A stretch of DNA of 29,947 nucleotides. It comes from CAZWVR01 sp964637235. GTDB taxonomy: Bacteria; Bacteroidota; Bacteroidia; Bacteroidales; S143-33. The translations under genes were made by a program, and so were the position numbers. The notes beneath the pieces are model-generated. The model searched no databases, was not told where the DNA came from, and saw only the letters and a list, made by a program, of their open reading frames with translations. This document shows, one piece after another, positions 8,190-16,827 of this stretch; position 1 is the first letter of the stretch; each line of letters starts with the position of its first letter. Location of the stretch: the NCBI GenBank assembly GCA_964637235.1, contig CAZWVR010000020.1, positions 1 through 29,947 of the forward strand, in the 5' to 3' direction.

Positions 8190-10274
8190 ATGAAAACATT
8201 AGTTATTACTTTAAGCTATCTATTGGCATTTTTCCTTGTGAATGGTCAAACACTTCTTTTTGAGGATTTTTCTGAAAACCAAATGCCACCAAATGGCTGG
8301 CAAATAAGCAGTCACTCTACCAACTGGTCTATAAATCTTTCAAATATAGCAGGTGGTGATATTCCAGAAGCCAAACTTTCTTGGGCTCCTCAATTTAACG
8401 GTAGTACAAGACTAATTACACCCCCTTTGGATTTGTCAAACTATAATGGTATAATTTACTTTAAATTCAATTATAGCGTTGATGATTACAGTGGAGGTTA
8501 TACATTAAAAGCAGAAGTAAAATCAAATGTTGATGATTGGCAAACTATATGGACTAAAAACGTAAATGGTAGTATTCCTGCACAAACAATATTCGCTCAA
8601 ATGCCTGCTTTACAAGACTCTACAAGTGTACAATTTGCACTCGTTTTTGAAGGAAATTCTTATAACATAAACTATTGGTATATTGACAATATTGAAGTTT
8701 TTAACTCTACACCTTTGGATTTAGAAATTACAAAAGTACTTTATCAGCCTTATATACAGGGAGATACAAATACTAACTTTTCACTCATCCTCACAAATAA
8801 AGGACAGGACACCATAAACTCTTTTGACATAAGCTTTGAAGGAGGAAATCAGACAGTCACTGAAAATATTACAAACATTAACCTTCAACCTATGCAATCT
8901 TATACATACACATTCAGCCAACCGTATCACATATTAGTAGGAGAAAACAATTTAACATTTTATATATCTAACATTAATGGTGGCGCAGACTCTATCTCTG
9001 CCAATGATACAATGAATATTTCATTTTCAGGAGCTTCTAAGTCTGTACCGAATGTACCATTATATGAGGAATTTACAAGTTCAACTTGCAGTCCTTGTGC
9101 TAATTTCAACGGAAATATCTTTAATCCTTTCTTAGCCTCTCATCCTGATGTCACTTGTATAAAATATCAAATGAATTGGCCTGGGAATGGAGATCCATAT
9201 TACACAGAGGAAGGAGGAATTAGACGTATGTATTACGGAGTAAGTTATGTTCCTTGGCTTGAAGCTGGTGGAAAACAATACGACAATAGCGCCTCTGGCG
9301 TCAATCAATCTTATATAGATCTTACTTCAAAGCCTTCTTTTATAAATCTGCAAGCTCATTACTACGTAGATAGTCCTTTTGTTAACGTATGGGTAGATAT
9401 AATGCCATATATAAACTTAGACAATGTGAGCTTACGAATAGCTGTGGTAGAAGATACTACAACTGGAAATGTGGGAACCAATGGCGAAACAGAATTCTAC
9501 CACGTAATGATGAAAATGGTACCAGACGCCTATGGTACTCCTATATCACTCCAAGATAGCGTAGAACAATTCTTTTATTTCACTCAGGATATGAGCGGCA
9601 CAAATGTAGAAGAATACAGCGATTTATCCGTTGTAGTATTCCTACAATACGAAAATAATAAAGATGTCCTTCAATCTTGTTGGGCTCAAAATTCCTTCCC
9701 AATTCCCAAAGTGACTTATAATATAGCTCAAAATACTCAGGTAAATCCAGATACCTTTATTATCGCTACATTTAATACTCCTATGCGATTTACAAATGAT
9801 ACTGAAATTACAAATGATAATGCTGCAAGTATCTTTACGCTTAAAACATCTGATAACCAAGATATTAACTTCACAGTACAAGTCAATGACAATAAAACCC
9901 AATTTACTATAATTCCAACGAATGGTTTACCATCTGGTGCTACAATAAACTTATATATTCCAGCAGATGTAGTAGAAAATTATCAAGATCAAAGCTTTGA
10001 AGGTGATACCTTAACTTTTTATACAGAAACAGCATTTAGTAATTTCAAAAATGAGATTCGCGTATATCCTAATCCTGCGCAGAATTTTGTATTTATTGAA
10101 AACGCACAGAACTGGAACTATTACTTAGTTGATGCTCAGGGGAAAATAATCAGACAAGGGATATTTTACAGCAATAAATCTGAATTAAATTTGAAAAATG
10201 TAAGCTCAGGATTATTCTACCTACAATTAAGGAAAGGAAATAAAATCAAAAAGTTTAAGCTAATCAAAAATTAA
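8190..10274 (+). CDS. exported Omp28-type protein with T9SS sorting domain
   Basis: A 694-residue multidomain protein destined for the cell surface or medium. Residues 1-20 form a signal peptide ending in VNGQ. Residues about 22-172 resemble the choice-of-anchor J/MAM-like beta domain, opening LLFEDFSENQMPPNGW and closing YWYIDNIEVF. About 175-280 is an Ig/CARDB-like region. About 290-500 matches the Omp28 family, with a thioredoxin-like fold opening LYEEFTSSTCSPC and a possible redox pair Cys300/Cys303. About 520-620 is a Big_5-like Ig domain. The last 70 residues (from VYPNPAQNFVFIEN to the terminal KFKLIKN) are a type A T9SS sorting domain, cleaved after outer-membrane passage. It has its own promoter and terminator. 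Substrate or partner is unknown. Confidence 0.88.
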   Translation: MKTLVITLSYLLAFFLVNGQTLLFEDFSENQMPPNGWQISSHSTNWSINLSNIAGGDIPEAKLSWAPQFNGSTRLITPPLDLSNYNGIIYFKFNYSVDDYSGGYTLKAEVKSNVDDWQTIWTKNVNGSIPAQTIFAQMPALQDSTSVQFALVFEGNSYNINYWYIDNIEVFNSTPLDLEITKVLYQPYIQGDTNTNFSLILTNKGQDTINSFDISFEGGNQTVTENITNINLQPMQSYTYTFSQPYHILVGENNLTFYISNINGGADSISANDTMNISFSGASKSVPNVPLYEEFTSSTCSPCANFNGNIFNPFLASHPDVTCIKYQMNWPGNGDPYYTEEGGIRRMYYGVSYVPWLEAGGKQYDNSASGVNQSYIDLTSKPSFINLQAHYYVDSPFVNVWVDIMPYINLDNVSLRIAVVEDTTTGNVGTNGETEFYHVMMKMVPDAYGTPISLQDSVEQFFYFTQDMSGTNVEEYSDLSVVVFLQYENNKDVLQSCWAQNSFPIPKVTYNIAQNTQVNPDTFIIATFNTPMRFTNDTEITNDNAASIFTLKTSDNQDINFTVQVNDNKTQFTIIPTNGLPSGATINLYIPADVVENYQDQSFEGDTLTFYTETAFSNFKNEIRVYPNPAQNFVFIENAQNWNYYLVDAQGKIIRQGIFYSNKSELNLKNVSSGLFYLQLRKGNKIKKFKLIKN

Positions 10275-10294
10275 ATCAATCAAAAAGTTTTAAG

Positions 10295-10342
10295 TGGTGG
10301 GCAATTTGTAAATTATCAGCAGCTGCCCACCATTTTCATTTT
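10295..10342. terminator. bidirectional terminator between convergent genes
   Basis: tggtgggca (10295-10303) and tgcccacca (10324-10332) form a perfect 9-bp stem with a 20-nt loop, followed by ttttcattttt. It lies between the Omp28-type gene (+) and the nitrilase gene (-) and probably serves both, as the left flank on the other strand is also T-rich. Confidence 0.75.
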
Positions 10343-11133
10343 TCTATATTGAAAATATCTCTATCCCTTAAAACAGGAAATTTACGCCTCGCTTCCTTTA
10401 ATTCATTAAAATTTAAAGCAAAAGCATCATATTTTACACTTGCATTATCATACTCCATTAGAATTTGACCTTTATAATTAACAATCAAAGAATTACCGCC
10501 ATAAATAAAACCATTTCCATCCTCACCCACTCTGTTTACTCCAATAACAAAAGCTTGATTCTCAATGGCACGAGCCATCAACAATTTTCGCCACTGATCA
10601 ATTCTACTCAAAGGCCAATTAGCAGAATATATCAATAAATCATAATCATCATCATTACGTACCCAAACAGGAAAACGCAGATCATAGCAAACCGCAAGTC
10701 GTATTTTTATCCCTCTGTATTCTATACTAACTCTCTCACTTCCAGGTGTATATCGCAAATTCTCACCCATCAAACTAAATAAATGACGTTTATTATAAAA
10801 AGAAATACGACCATCTGGATATAAAAACAAAAATCTGTTAAATATTTTCCCAGCCTCTTTAAATATAACACTGCCGCCAATAGCAACATTCTTAGTCATA
10901 GCTGCTTGTTGCAATTGTACTATTGCTCTATTGCTATTATCAACAGCTACTGCCTCAGGATTTTTAACCTCTAAACCACTTAAAAACGCTTCCGGAAGCA
11001 AAATTAAATCTATTCCCTCTGCCTTCTCAATAATTCTAAGCACAAAATCAGTGTTTTTATTAATATCTTTCCAAAATACGTCGTATTGGACAAGCAAAAC
11101 GTAAAATTTTTCCACTTTTATTTTATTTTTCAT
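10336..11133 (-). CDS. carbon-nitrogen hydrolase (nitrilase superfamily, omega-amidase-like)
   Basis: This cytosolic hydrolase of the nitrilase superfamily has 265 residues, the usual length. The catalytic triad is in place: Glu48 in LLPEAFLSG, Lys115 in YNKRHLF and Cys149 in AVCYDLRFPVW. The CYDLRFPVW context is typical of the YafV/omega-amidase group, which hydrolyses 2-oxoglutaramate or 2-oxosuccinamate made by glutamine transamination. The substrate here is inferred from that resemblance only. It faces the FtsB-like gene head to head, 37 nt apart. A minus-strand promoter match lies inside the neighbouring gene. Confidence 0.85.
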   Translation of the reverse strand: MKNKIKVEKFYVLLVQYDVFWKDINKNTDFVLRIIEKAEGIDLILLPEAFLSGLEVKNPEAVAVDNSNRAIVQLQQAAMTKNVAIGGSVIFKEAGKIFNRFLFLYPDGRISFYNKRHLFSLMGENLRYTPGSERVSIEYRGIKIRLAVCYDLRFPVWVRNDDDYDLLIYSANWPLSRIDQWRKLLMARAIENQAFVIGVNRVGEDGNGFIYGGNSLIVNYKGQILMEYDNASVKYDAFALNFNELKEARRKFPVLRDRDIFNIEK

Positions 11134-11143
11134 AAAAAAAAAT

Positions 11144-11151
11144 TACTTTTG
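11144..11151 (+). promoter_or_regulatory. -7 element for the FtsB-like operon
   Basis: TACTTTTG matches TAnnTTTG exactly, placed so that initiation near 11157 gives a leader of about 14 nt to the proposed TTG start. No clean TTTG lies 19-21 nt upstream, only T-rich sequence. Confidence 0.4.
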
Positions 11152-11170
11152 TTATACAAAAATCAATTGC

Positions 11171-11476
11171 TTGAATACTGTCGTTCAAAAATACATAAAA
11201 AAAATAATTAAACGCAAAACGTTAATAATAAGCGTCATTTTTATAATTTGGATAAGTTTTATTGACCAAAATAGCATAGTCAATCAAATTAAATATTCAT
11301 TGAAAATAGAGAGATTAAAAAAACAAAAGGCAAAAATTACAGAACAAATTATCCAGGATTCAATTTATATACAAATGCTTAAAGATACTGCTTCCATTGA
11401 AAGATTTGCCAGAGAAAAATATTATTTTCATAAAGCGAATGAGGAAGTTTTCATAATCCAAAAATCAAAAAAATGA
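11171..11476 (+). CDS. FtsB/DivIC-family septum formation initiator
   Basis: A 101-residue bitopic membrane protein of the divisome. A basic N-terminus (KKIIKRK) precedes one membrane helix (about 17-33). A short coiled coil follows (about 45-75, RLKKQKAKITEQI), then the family signature ERFAREKYYFHKANEEVFII near the end. Family members bridge FtsL and FtsQ and help activate septal peptidoglycan synthesis. No ATG precedes the membrane helix; the TTG at 11171 gives the right N-terminus and sits just after a -7 promoter element. Its stop overlaps the next start (ATGA, 11473-11476), so translation is probably coupled with the leucine-rich-repeat gene. Confidence 0.85.
   Translation: MNTVVQKYIKKIIKRKTLIISVIFIIWISFIDQNSIVNQIKYSLKIERLKKQKAKITEQIIQDSIYIQMLKDTASIERFAREKYYFHKANEEVFIIQKSKK
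11186..11218 (-). promoter_or_regulatory. candidate promoter of the nitrilase-family gene
   Basis: On the minus strand, TTTG (complement of 11215-11218), a 21-nt spacer and TATTTTTG (complement of 11186-11193) fit the consensus. Initiation would be near 11179, about 46 nt before the amidase ATG. It lies within the first codons of the oppositely oriented FtsB-like gene. Confidence 0.35.
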
Positions 11477-12405
11477 AAAAAATTTATACCTTACTTATGA
11501 TATTAAGCATTACCTTATCCCTCTATGCTCAACGACTACTTACAAAAGAAGAATTAGATAATGCATATAGATATCAAACTATAAATGAAGCTTTAAAAAA
11601 TCCGGAACAAGTATATGTGCTGGATTTACTCAATAGTGGATTAAAATCTTTACCTCCAACTATTAAAAAATTTACAAATCTTCAAAGATTATATTTATAC
11701 GAAAATAATTTTGTCTCCCTACCACCGGAAATAGGTTCTCTTGAATATCTACAAGAGTTATATTTGGATAGAAATGCATTAACTACATTGCCCCCAGAAA
11801 TTGGAAAACTAAATAATTTACGAATACTCACTGTAAATAAAAACAGATTAAAAAAACTTCCGCCTGAAATAGGAAACTTAGTAAACTTAGAAGTGCTTTC
11901 ATTAAGCAACAATCAATTAAACTCTCTGCCGGAGGAAATCGGGAATCTCAAAAAACTACGCGTTTTAGACCTTTCCAACAATAAACTTACTACTTTACCC
12001 GAAAGTATAGGCAATTTGCAAAACTTAGAGGAACTAAAACTATCAAATAACCAAATCACTAATCTGCCTGCCTCTTTATTTAATCTGAAAAAGTTAAGGG
12101 TTCTTTATCTTGACAATAACAAGATTACAAACATACCACCAGCAATAAAAAATCTTAAAAACTTAGAGGAACTAAATCTTGCAAATAATAAAATAAGCAG
12201 CCTTCCACAAGAAATGGGTGAGCTCAAAAATTTAATAGAGCTGCAACTGCAAAATAATAATATTTCGGAGATACCAGAAAGCTTCAAACACCTCTCAAAT
12301 ATTACATTCATTGACCTTTCTGGTACAAATCCAATTTCCGATGATATGAGAAAAAAATTAGAAAAATGGCTTTCGGGAGTATTTATAAGTTTTCCCGACG
12401 AATAA
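11473..12405 (+). CDS. secreted leucine-rich-repeat protein
   Basis: A 310-residue protein with a clear signal peptide (MKKIYTLLMILSITLSLYAQ), so it is exported. A helical cap follows (about 24-50). Then come ten consecutive 23-residue leucine-rich repeats of the type LxxLxLxxNxLxxLPxxIGxLxN (about 51-280), and a C-terminal cap ending near 310. The repeats form a curved solenoid used for protein binding; the ligand is unknown. No T9SS tail, lipobox or membrane helix is visible, so it is probably periplasmic or released. It overlaps the FtsB-like gene by 4 nt and lies 35 nt before the thioredoxin-like gene. Confidence 0.9.
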   Translation: MKKIYTLLMILSITLSLYAQRLLTKEELDNAYRYQTINEALKNPEQVYVLDLLNSGLKSLPPTIKKFTNLQRLYLYENNFVSLPPEIGSLEYLQELYLDRNALTTLPPEIGKLNNLRILTVNKNRLKKLPPEIGNLVNLEVLSLSNNQLNSLPEEIGNLKKLRVLDLSNNKLTTLPESIGNLQNLEELKLSNNQITNLPASLFNLKKLRVLYLDNNKITNIPPAIKNLKNLEELNLANNKISSLPQEMGELKNLIELQLQNNNISEIPESFKHLSNITFIDLSGTNPISDDMRKKLEKWLSGVFISFPDE

Positions 12406-12440
12406 TAACATTTAGCCCAAAATATCGTTTTCAGAAAAAA

Positions 12441-13847
12441 ATGCTTGCAATAAAAATTTTTATACTTCTGGCTTTTTCTAATACCTTAAAAGCTCAAAAT
12501 GATACAATAAATGGCTTCGCTCCATCTTATAAGAACGTCTCTATAAATATTTTCAAACAGTCAAATCCTTTCTACGACGATACTATTGTTATAAAAAAAA
12601 TTAAACCAGATACTTCTGGATTTTTCACCTTTACACTAAATGTTCCAAAAACTACTTATCTTTTATTGGACTTGGATTATTATCAATGCTACTTCTATCT
12701 TAGACCAAATACCAATTACACTATTATTCTCCCAAAAAGAAAAAAAACTACATTAGAGCAGAAAATTAGTCCATTTTTTATGCCTATAATCTTACCAGTT
12801 ATTGTAAAAAAACCAAACAATAATCTAAATAATGCCATTGCAGACTTCTCAAAATTATACAGCGAGGAGTTAAAAATTACTCTTAAAAACAAAAATTACT
12901 ATGATTCTGCTCTCTATCGCCTAAAACAATTTAATCCACTAAAAGACACATTTTTTAATACGTATAAAAAATACAAAATTGCATTATTTAAATATTACAT
13001 TTTGCCAGAAAAAAATAAAAAACTCATAAAAAATTATCTTGCCAATCAACCAATTTATTACAATAACCCAGCATATATTTCATTCTTTAATTCTGTGATA
13101 GAAAATATCTTTTCAAAAGATAATTCATATGTAAACATCAAAAATGTATATCACGCCCTTAAAACCAACAATTTAGAACTTCTAAAAAATACTGTAAAAG
13201 AAACAGAGCTTTTCGGTGATAACCCGGAACTGATAGAACTGGTAATTTGTAAAGGTCTATACGATTTATATTACGATTTACCACCAGCACAAAATGACAT
13301 AATCAAAATGATTGCCCTTCTATCCGAAACTTCGTCATATACACAAATTCGTAAATATGCGCAACTCTTATATCAACACTTCACCACCCTCAAAGTTGAC
13401 TATCCTGCACCAGAATTTTCACTCCCAAATAAAAAGCACAAACTAAAATCTCTCGCAGATTTTCAAAAAAAATTTATTTATCTTCAATTTTGTAATCCAG
13501 CAAGCTATGCCTGTCAAAAACAAATGCCTCTGCTAAAAAAATATTATAAAACAAAACCTAAAAACTTAGAAATTATCACTATTTTTGTGGCTGATACAAT
13601 AGAAAAAATGAAAAAATTTATCTCCAACAAAAAATATAAATGGGTATTTTTATTCTGGAATAAAGACTATAAACTATTAAAAAAGTATAACATAAAAACT
13701 TACCCTACATATTATCTTATTTATCCTGACGGAACACTCGCACTAAATCCTGCCCCAACACCAGAGGAAAACTTACAAGAAGCCTTCGCCGATATATATA
13801 AAAAATGGAAAAATAAAAAACATAAAACTTTCAAAGAAAACAATTGA
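12441..13847 (+). CDS. secreted thioredoxin-fold protein lacking the CxxC motif
   Basis: A 468-residue exported protein. I place the start at the ATG at 12441 because it opens a good signal peptide (MLAIKIFILLAFSNTLKAQ); a longer frame from 12366 would overlap the previous gene and bury that signal. Residues about 25-110 resemble the N-terminal beta domain (DUF4369-like) of Bacteroidota TlpA-type proteins, and about 110-310 is a helical linker. About 315-460 is a TlpA/AhpC-like thioredoxin fold, including APEFSLPN, the cis-proline region IKTYPTYYLIYPDGT and a C-terminal helix. At the active site the usual CxxC is replaced by FCNPASYACQKQMP (Cys351 and Cys358, six residues between), so normal disulfide reductase activity is doubtful. 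Its stop shares one base with the mutS2 start. Confidence 0.82.
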   Translation: MLAIKIFILLAFSNTLKAQNDTINGFAPSYKNVSINIFKQSNPFYDDTIVIKKIKPDTSGFFTFTLNVPKTTYLLLDLDYYQCYFYLRPNTNYTIILPKRKKTTLEQKISPFFMPIILPVIVKKPNNNLNNAIADFSKLYSEELKITLKNKNYYDSALYRLKQFNPLKDTFFNTYKKYKIALFKYYILPEKNKKLIKNYLANQPIYYNNPAYISFFNSVIENIFSKDNSYVNIKNVYHALKTNNLELLKNTVKETELFGDNPELIELVICKGLYDLYYDLPPAQNDIIKMIALLSETSSYTQIRKYAQLLYQHFTTLKVDYPAPEFSLPNKKHKLKSLADFQKKFIYLQFCNPASYACQKQMPLLKKYYKTKPKNLEIITIFVADTIEKMKKFISNKKYKWVFLFWNKDYKLLKKYNIKTYPTYYLIYPDGTLALNPAPTPEENLQEAFADIYKKWKNKKHKTFKENN

Positions 13848-16249
13848 TGGATAAAAATTTAAAAAAACTTGAATTTGACAAAATCATAGAAAAAGCAAAA
13901 AACTATTGCTCTACAAATGAAGCAAAACTCCTATATGAAAATATCACATTCTATAAAGACCCAGAAATAATAAAAACAGAAATAAAAAAAGTAGCTGAAT
14001 GTAAATACCTTATAGAAAACTATAATTTCCCAGATTTAAACATAAAAAACATCAAAGAAAGATTATTACAAGCAACAAAAACAAATATATATCTTGAAGC
14101 CGAAGAATTCTTTAATATCCTGATACTCATACAAAAAACAAAAGAAGTAATATCTTTTTTAAAAAATACAGACTACTCCGAAAAAATCCCGCATTTAAAA
14201 GTAATAACAAAAAACATCAAAATTTATCCATATATAACTGAACGAATTAAACGAATAATAGACAACCGTGGAGAAATAAAAGATACCGCATCAAAAAAGC
14301 TAAAAGAAATACGACTACAAATAGATATAAAAACACAAGAGGCTCTTTCAATAGTAAAAAGCGTATTTCAATATGCAAAAAAAAATGGCTATGTGGAAGA
14401 AAATAACCAAATTGTCATACGCAATGGACGCCTTTTAATCCCCATTATAGCTCAATACAAAAATAAAATACGAGGAATCATAGTTGACCGCTCCGAAACT
14501 GGTAAAACCCTATATATTGAACCATACAAAACTGTTGAAATACAAAATATTATTGATGACCTACGATACGAAGAAAAAAAAGAAATACGCAAAATTCTCT
14601 TTGATTTAACCCAAGATTTACGTGAATATTTCCCTGAAATAATTCAATATCAAAACTTCTTAAACTCATTAGATTTTATAAAATCAAAAGCTCTGCTGGC
14701 AATAGAATTAAATGCACAAGAGCCTATAATCGAAAACCAACCATACATAAAACTAATAAATGCACGACATCCATTACTGTTAATAAATTACAAAAAGCAA
14801 AACAAAAAAGTAGTCCCGCTAAGTATGGAAATCTCTGAAAAACAGCCAATACTACTAATCTCAGGTCCTAATGCAGGCGGGAAATCTGTGGCGCTTAAAA
14901 CTATTGGTCTACTTCAAACTATGATACAAACAGGCTTTATGGTCAGCGCCTCTGCTAAATCTATATTCGGCATCTTTGATAATATATTCGTTGATATCGG
15001 AGACGATCAATCCATTGAAAATGACCTGAGTACATATAGCTCTCATCTAATAAATCAAAAAAATATATTGGAACACGCAACAGAAAAATCTCTAATTCTC
15101 ATTGATGAATTCGGTACAGGAACAGATCCTACACTTGGCTCTGCAATAGCACAAGCTATCCTCCAAGAATTTAAAAAACGCAATTTTAAAGCCGTAATAA
15201 CAACACATTACTCCAATCTTAAATATTTTGCAGCGGAAACAGAAGGCGTGGAAAACGCAGCTATGTTATTCGATAATATCAATCTTAAACCACTATATGA
15301 ACTCAATATTGGGCAACCCGGTAGCTCTTATACCTTTGAAATAGCACAAAATATTGGACTGGATAAGCAAATAATTGAAAATGCTAAAAAAATAGTTGGA
15401 CAACAACAAATTGATTTTGAAACAATTATAGCAAAAATCCAACAAGAACGCAGACAAATACAAAAAGAACGCGAACAACTCGCAAAAATAAAGAAAGAAC
15501 TTAAAGAAAAAGTTATTGCCTATCGCCAAGAATATGAAAAAATTCTAAAAGAAAAAAAAGCAATAATTACACAAACACAGCAAGAAGCTGAAAAAATACT
15601 CAATGACGCAAATAAACTAATTGAAAACACCATCAGAGAAATAAAAACCCATAAAGCTGAAAAAGAAATTACTAAAAAAATACGAAAAAACTTCACTGAA
15701 CAAAAGCAAAAAATAAAAGAAAAATTAGAAAAAACACAGAACAAAGTTATACAACAAATACAAAAAATACCTAATAAAAAGAAAAAAACACAACGCAAAA
15801 CAATAAAAGAAGGCGATTACGTAAAAATAAAAAATCAACAAATCAAAGGTGAAGTAATTCAAATAAAAGACAATACTGCAATGATAGAAGCAGGTAGTCT
15901 TAGATTATACGTCCCACTTGAAAAATTAGAATTAACGCAAAAAGATAAACAACACGAAAAAGTAAAAGTAAATGTTAATATATCAGAAAAACCAAACTCA
16001 CCATTCTTAAATATAGACGTAAGAGGTTTAAGAGCAGAAGACGCTCTAAAAAAAGTTGCAAAATTCATTGATAATGCATTAATTTCGGAAACCCAAGAAA
16101 TACGCATACTGCACGGCACCGGTGATGGAATTCTCAGAAAAACTATTCGCTCATATCTGGCTAAATTAGACTTTATTGAATACTTTGGTGATGCTGATGT
16201 CAGACAAGGTGGCGCAGGTATTACTGTTATAAAATTCAAAAACAAATAA
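13847..16249 (+). CDS. mutS2: endonuclease MutS2
   Basis: MutS2 is a MutS-family ATPase linked to suppression of homologous recombination and, in Bacillus, to splitting collided ribosomes. The 800-residue protein has the MutS core and lever (about 1-310). The ATPase domain has Walker A GPNAGGKS near 340 and Walker B ILIDEFGTGTDP near 418. A long charged coiled coil (about 515-650) is followed by a KOW-like beta region (about 655-695) and a C-terminal Smr domain (about 720-800, with DVRGLRAEDA and HGTGDGILR). I start at the ATG at 13847, which shares its A with the preceding TGA; a TTG 3 nt earlier would add one residue. There is no mismatch-recognition N-terminal domain, as expected for MutS2. 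Confidence 0.94.
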   Translation: MDKNLKKLEFDKIIEKAKNYCSTNEAKLLYENITFYKDPEIIKTEIKKVAECKYLIENYNFPDLNIKNIKERLLQATKTNIYLEAEEFFNILILIQKTKEVISFLKNTDYSEKIPHLKVITKNIKIYPYITERIKRIIDNRGEIKDTASKKLKEIRLQIDIKTQEALSIVKSVFQYAKKNGYVEENNQIVIRNGRLLIPIIAQYKNKIRGIIVDRSETGKTLYIEPYKTVEIQNIIDDLRYEEKKEIRKILFDLTQDLREYFPEIIQYQNFLNSLDFIKSKALLAIELNAQEPIIENQPYIKLINARHPLLLINYKKQNKKVVPLSMEISEKQPILLISGPNAGGKSVALKTIGLLQTMIQTGFMVSASAKSIFGIFDNIFVDIGDDQSIENDLSTYSSHLINQKNILEHATEKSLILIDEFGTGTDPTLGSAIAQAILQEFKKRNFKAVITTHYSNLKYFAAETEGVENAAMLFDNINLKPLYELNIGQPGSSYTFEIAQNIGLDKQIIENAKKIVGQQQIDFETIIAKIQQERRQIQKEREQLAKIKKELKEKVIAYRQEYEKILKEKKAIITQTQQEAEKILNDANKLIENTIREIKTHKAEKEITKKIRKNFTEQKQKIKEKLEKTQNKVIQQIQKIPNKKKKTQRKTIKEGDYVKIKNQQIKGEVIQIKDNTAMIEAGSLRLYVPLEKLELTQKDKQHEKVKVNVNISEKPNSPFLNIDVRGLRAEDALKKVAKFIDNALISETQEIRILHGTGDGILRKTIRSYLAKLDFIEYFGDADVRQGGAGITVIKFKNK

Positions 16250-16252
16250 ATA

Positions 16253-16819
16253 ATGGACAAAAAACAATTCTTACAACTTTTGGAACAAGAAAAATTTATG
16301 GAAGATTATGTAGCAAAACTTAAAGTTAGATACTTAATTTTCAGTGCATTATTTGCATTCGGTGCAATAATTATAAATAAAAATTTTTACGTCCAAATAA
16401 TTCTATTTCTGCTTATGATTGTAGCTTTAATATTTGCCCTACATTACGACAGAATAATGCATACCTATGAAAAAAAGCCTATCTCTATGGCTTATTATAG
16501 CCTTTGTGCCGGATTTGAACCTGAAACCCTATTTTGGCTATATTTCCTCCTATACAACAAAACACACAAAGATGCTACATATCTATGGTATAAATACCCC
16601 GACAAAAAAGACTTCGATAAACAAACTTTTAATAAAGCTCTTAAAGTATACAAAAAAGACGACTATAAACTGCAATCTATGGATAACAAAATTTTAAACA
16701 GCCTGGAACAATACTGCCAAAATAAAAGCAAAGACCCCAAAGCAATAGAAAAAATTAAAAGACTTATTGAAAACAAATGGGAGTATATAAAAAAAACAGC
16801 ACGCTCAAATCAAAAATAA
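16253..16819 (+). CDS. small membrane protein, function unknown
   Basis: A 188-residue protein I do not recognise. Two hydrophobic helices (about 26-42 and 47-65) form a hairpin near the N-terminus. The rest is a soluble, Lys/Tyr/Trp-rich helical domain with AYYSLCAGFEPETLFWLYFLL (about 81-101), probably cytosolic given the basic flanks. It begins 3 nt after the mutS2 stop and ends the operon; its stop lies 8 nt from the end of the convergent folC gene, with no terminator hairpin between them. Confidence 0.8.
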   Translation: MDKKQFLQLLEQEKFMEDYVAKLKVRYLIFSALFAFGAIIINKNFYVQIILFLLMIVALIFALHYDRIMHTYEKKPISMAYYSLCAGFEPETLFWLYFLLYNKTHKDATYLWYKYPDKKDFDKQTFNKALKVYKKDDYKLQSMDNKILNSLEQYCQNKSKDPKAIEKIKRLIENKWEYIKKTARSNQK

Positions 16820-16827
16820 ACAAAGCG

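Noticed and set aside
11621..12310. Regularly spaced repeats in DNA, considered as a CRISPR-like or satellite array
   Set aside because: The 69-nt period is the coding of 23-residue leucine-rich repeats; DNA copies are degenerate and have no spacers.
12366..12440. Longer N-terminus for the thioredoxin-like protein
   Set aside because: It would overlap the LRR gene by 40 nt and place 25 basic/aromatic residues before a good signal peptide.
15293..16260. Minus-strand open frames opposite mutS2 and similar frames opposite other genes
   Set aside because: They are shadows of strongly coding sequence, rich in Phe/Ser/Leu, with no family similarity or promoter.
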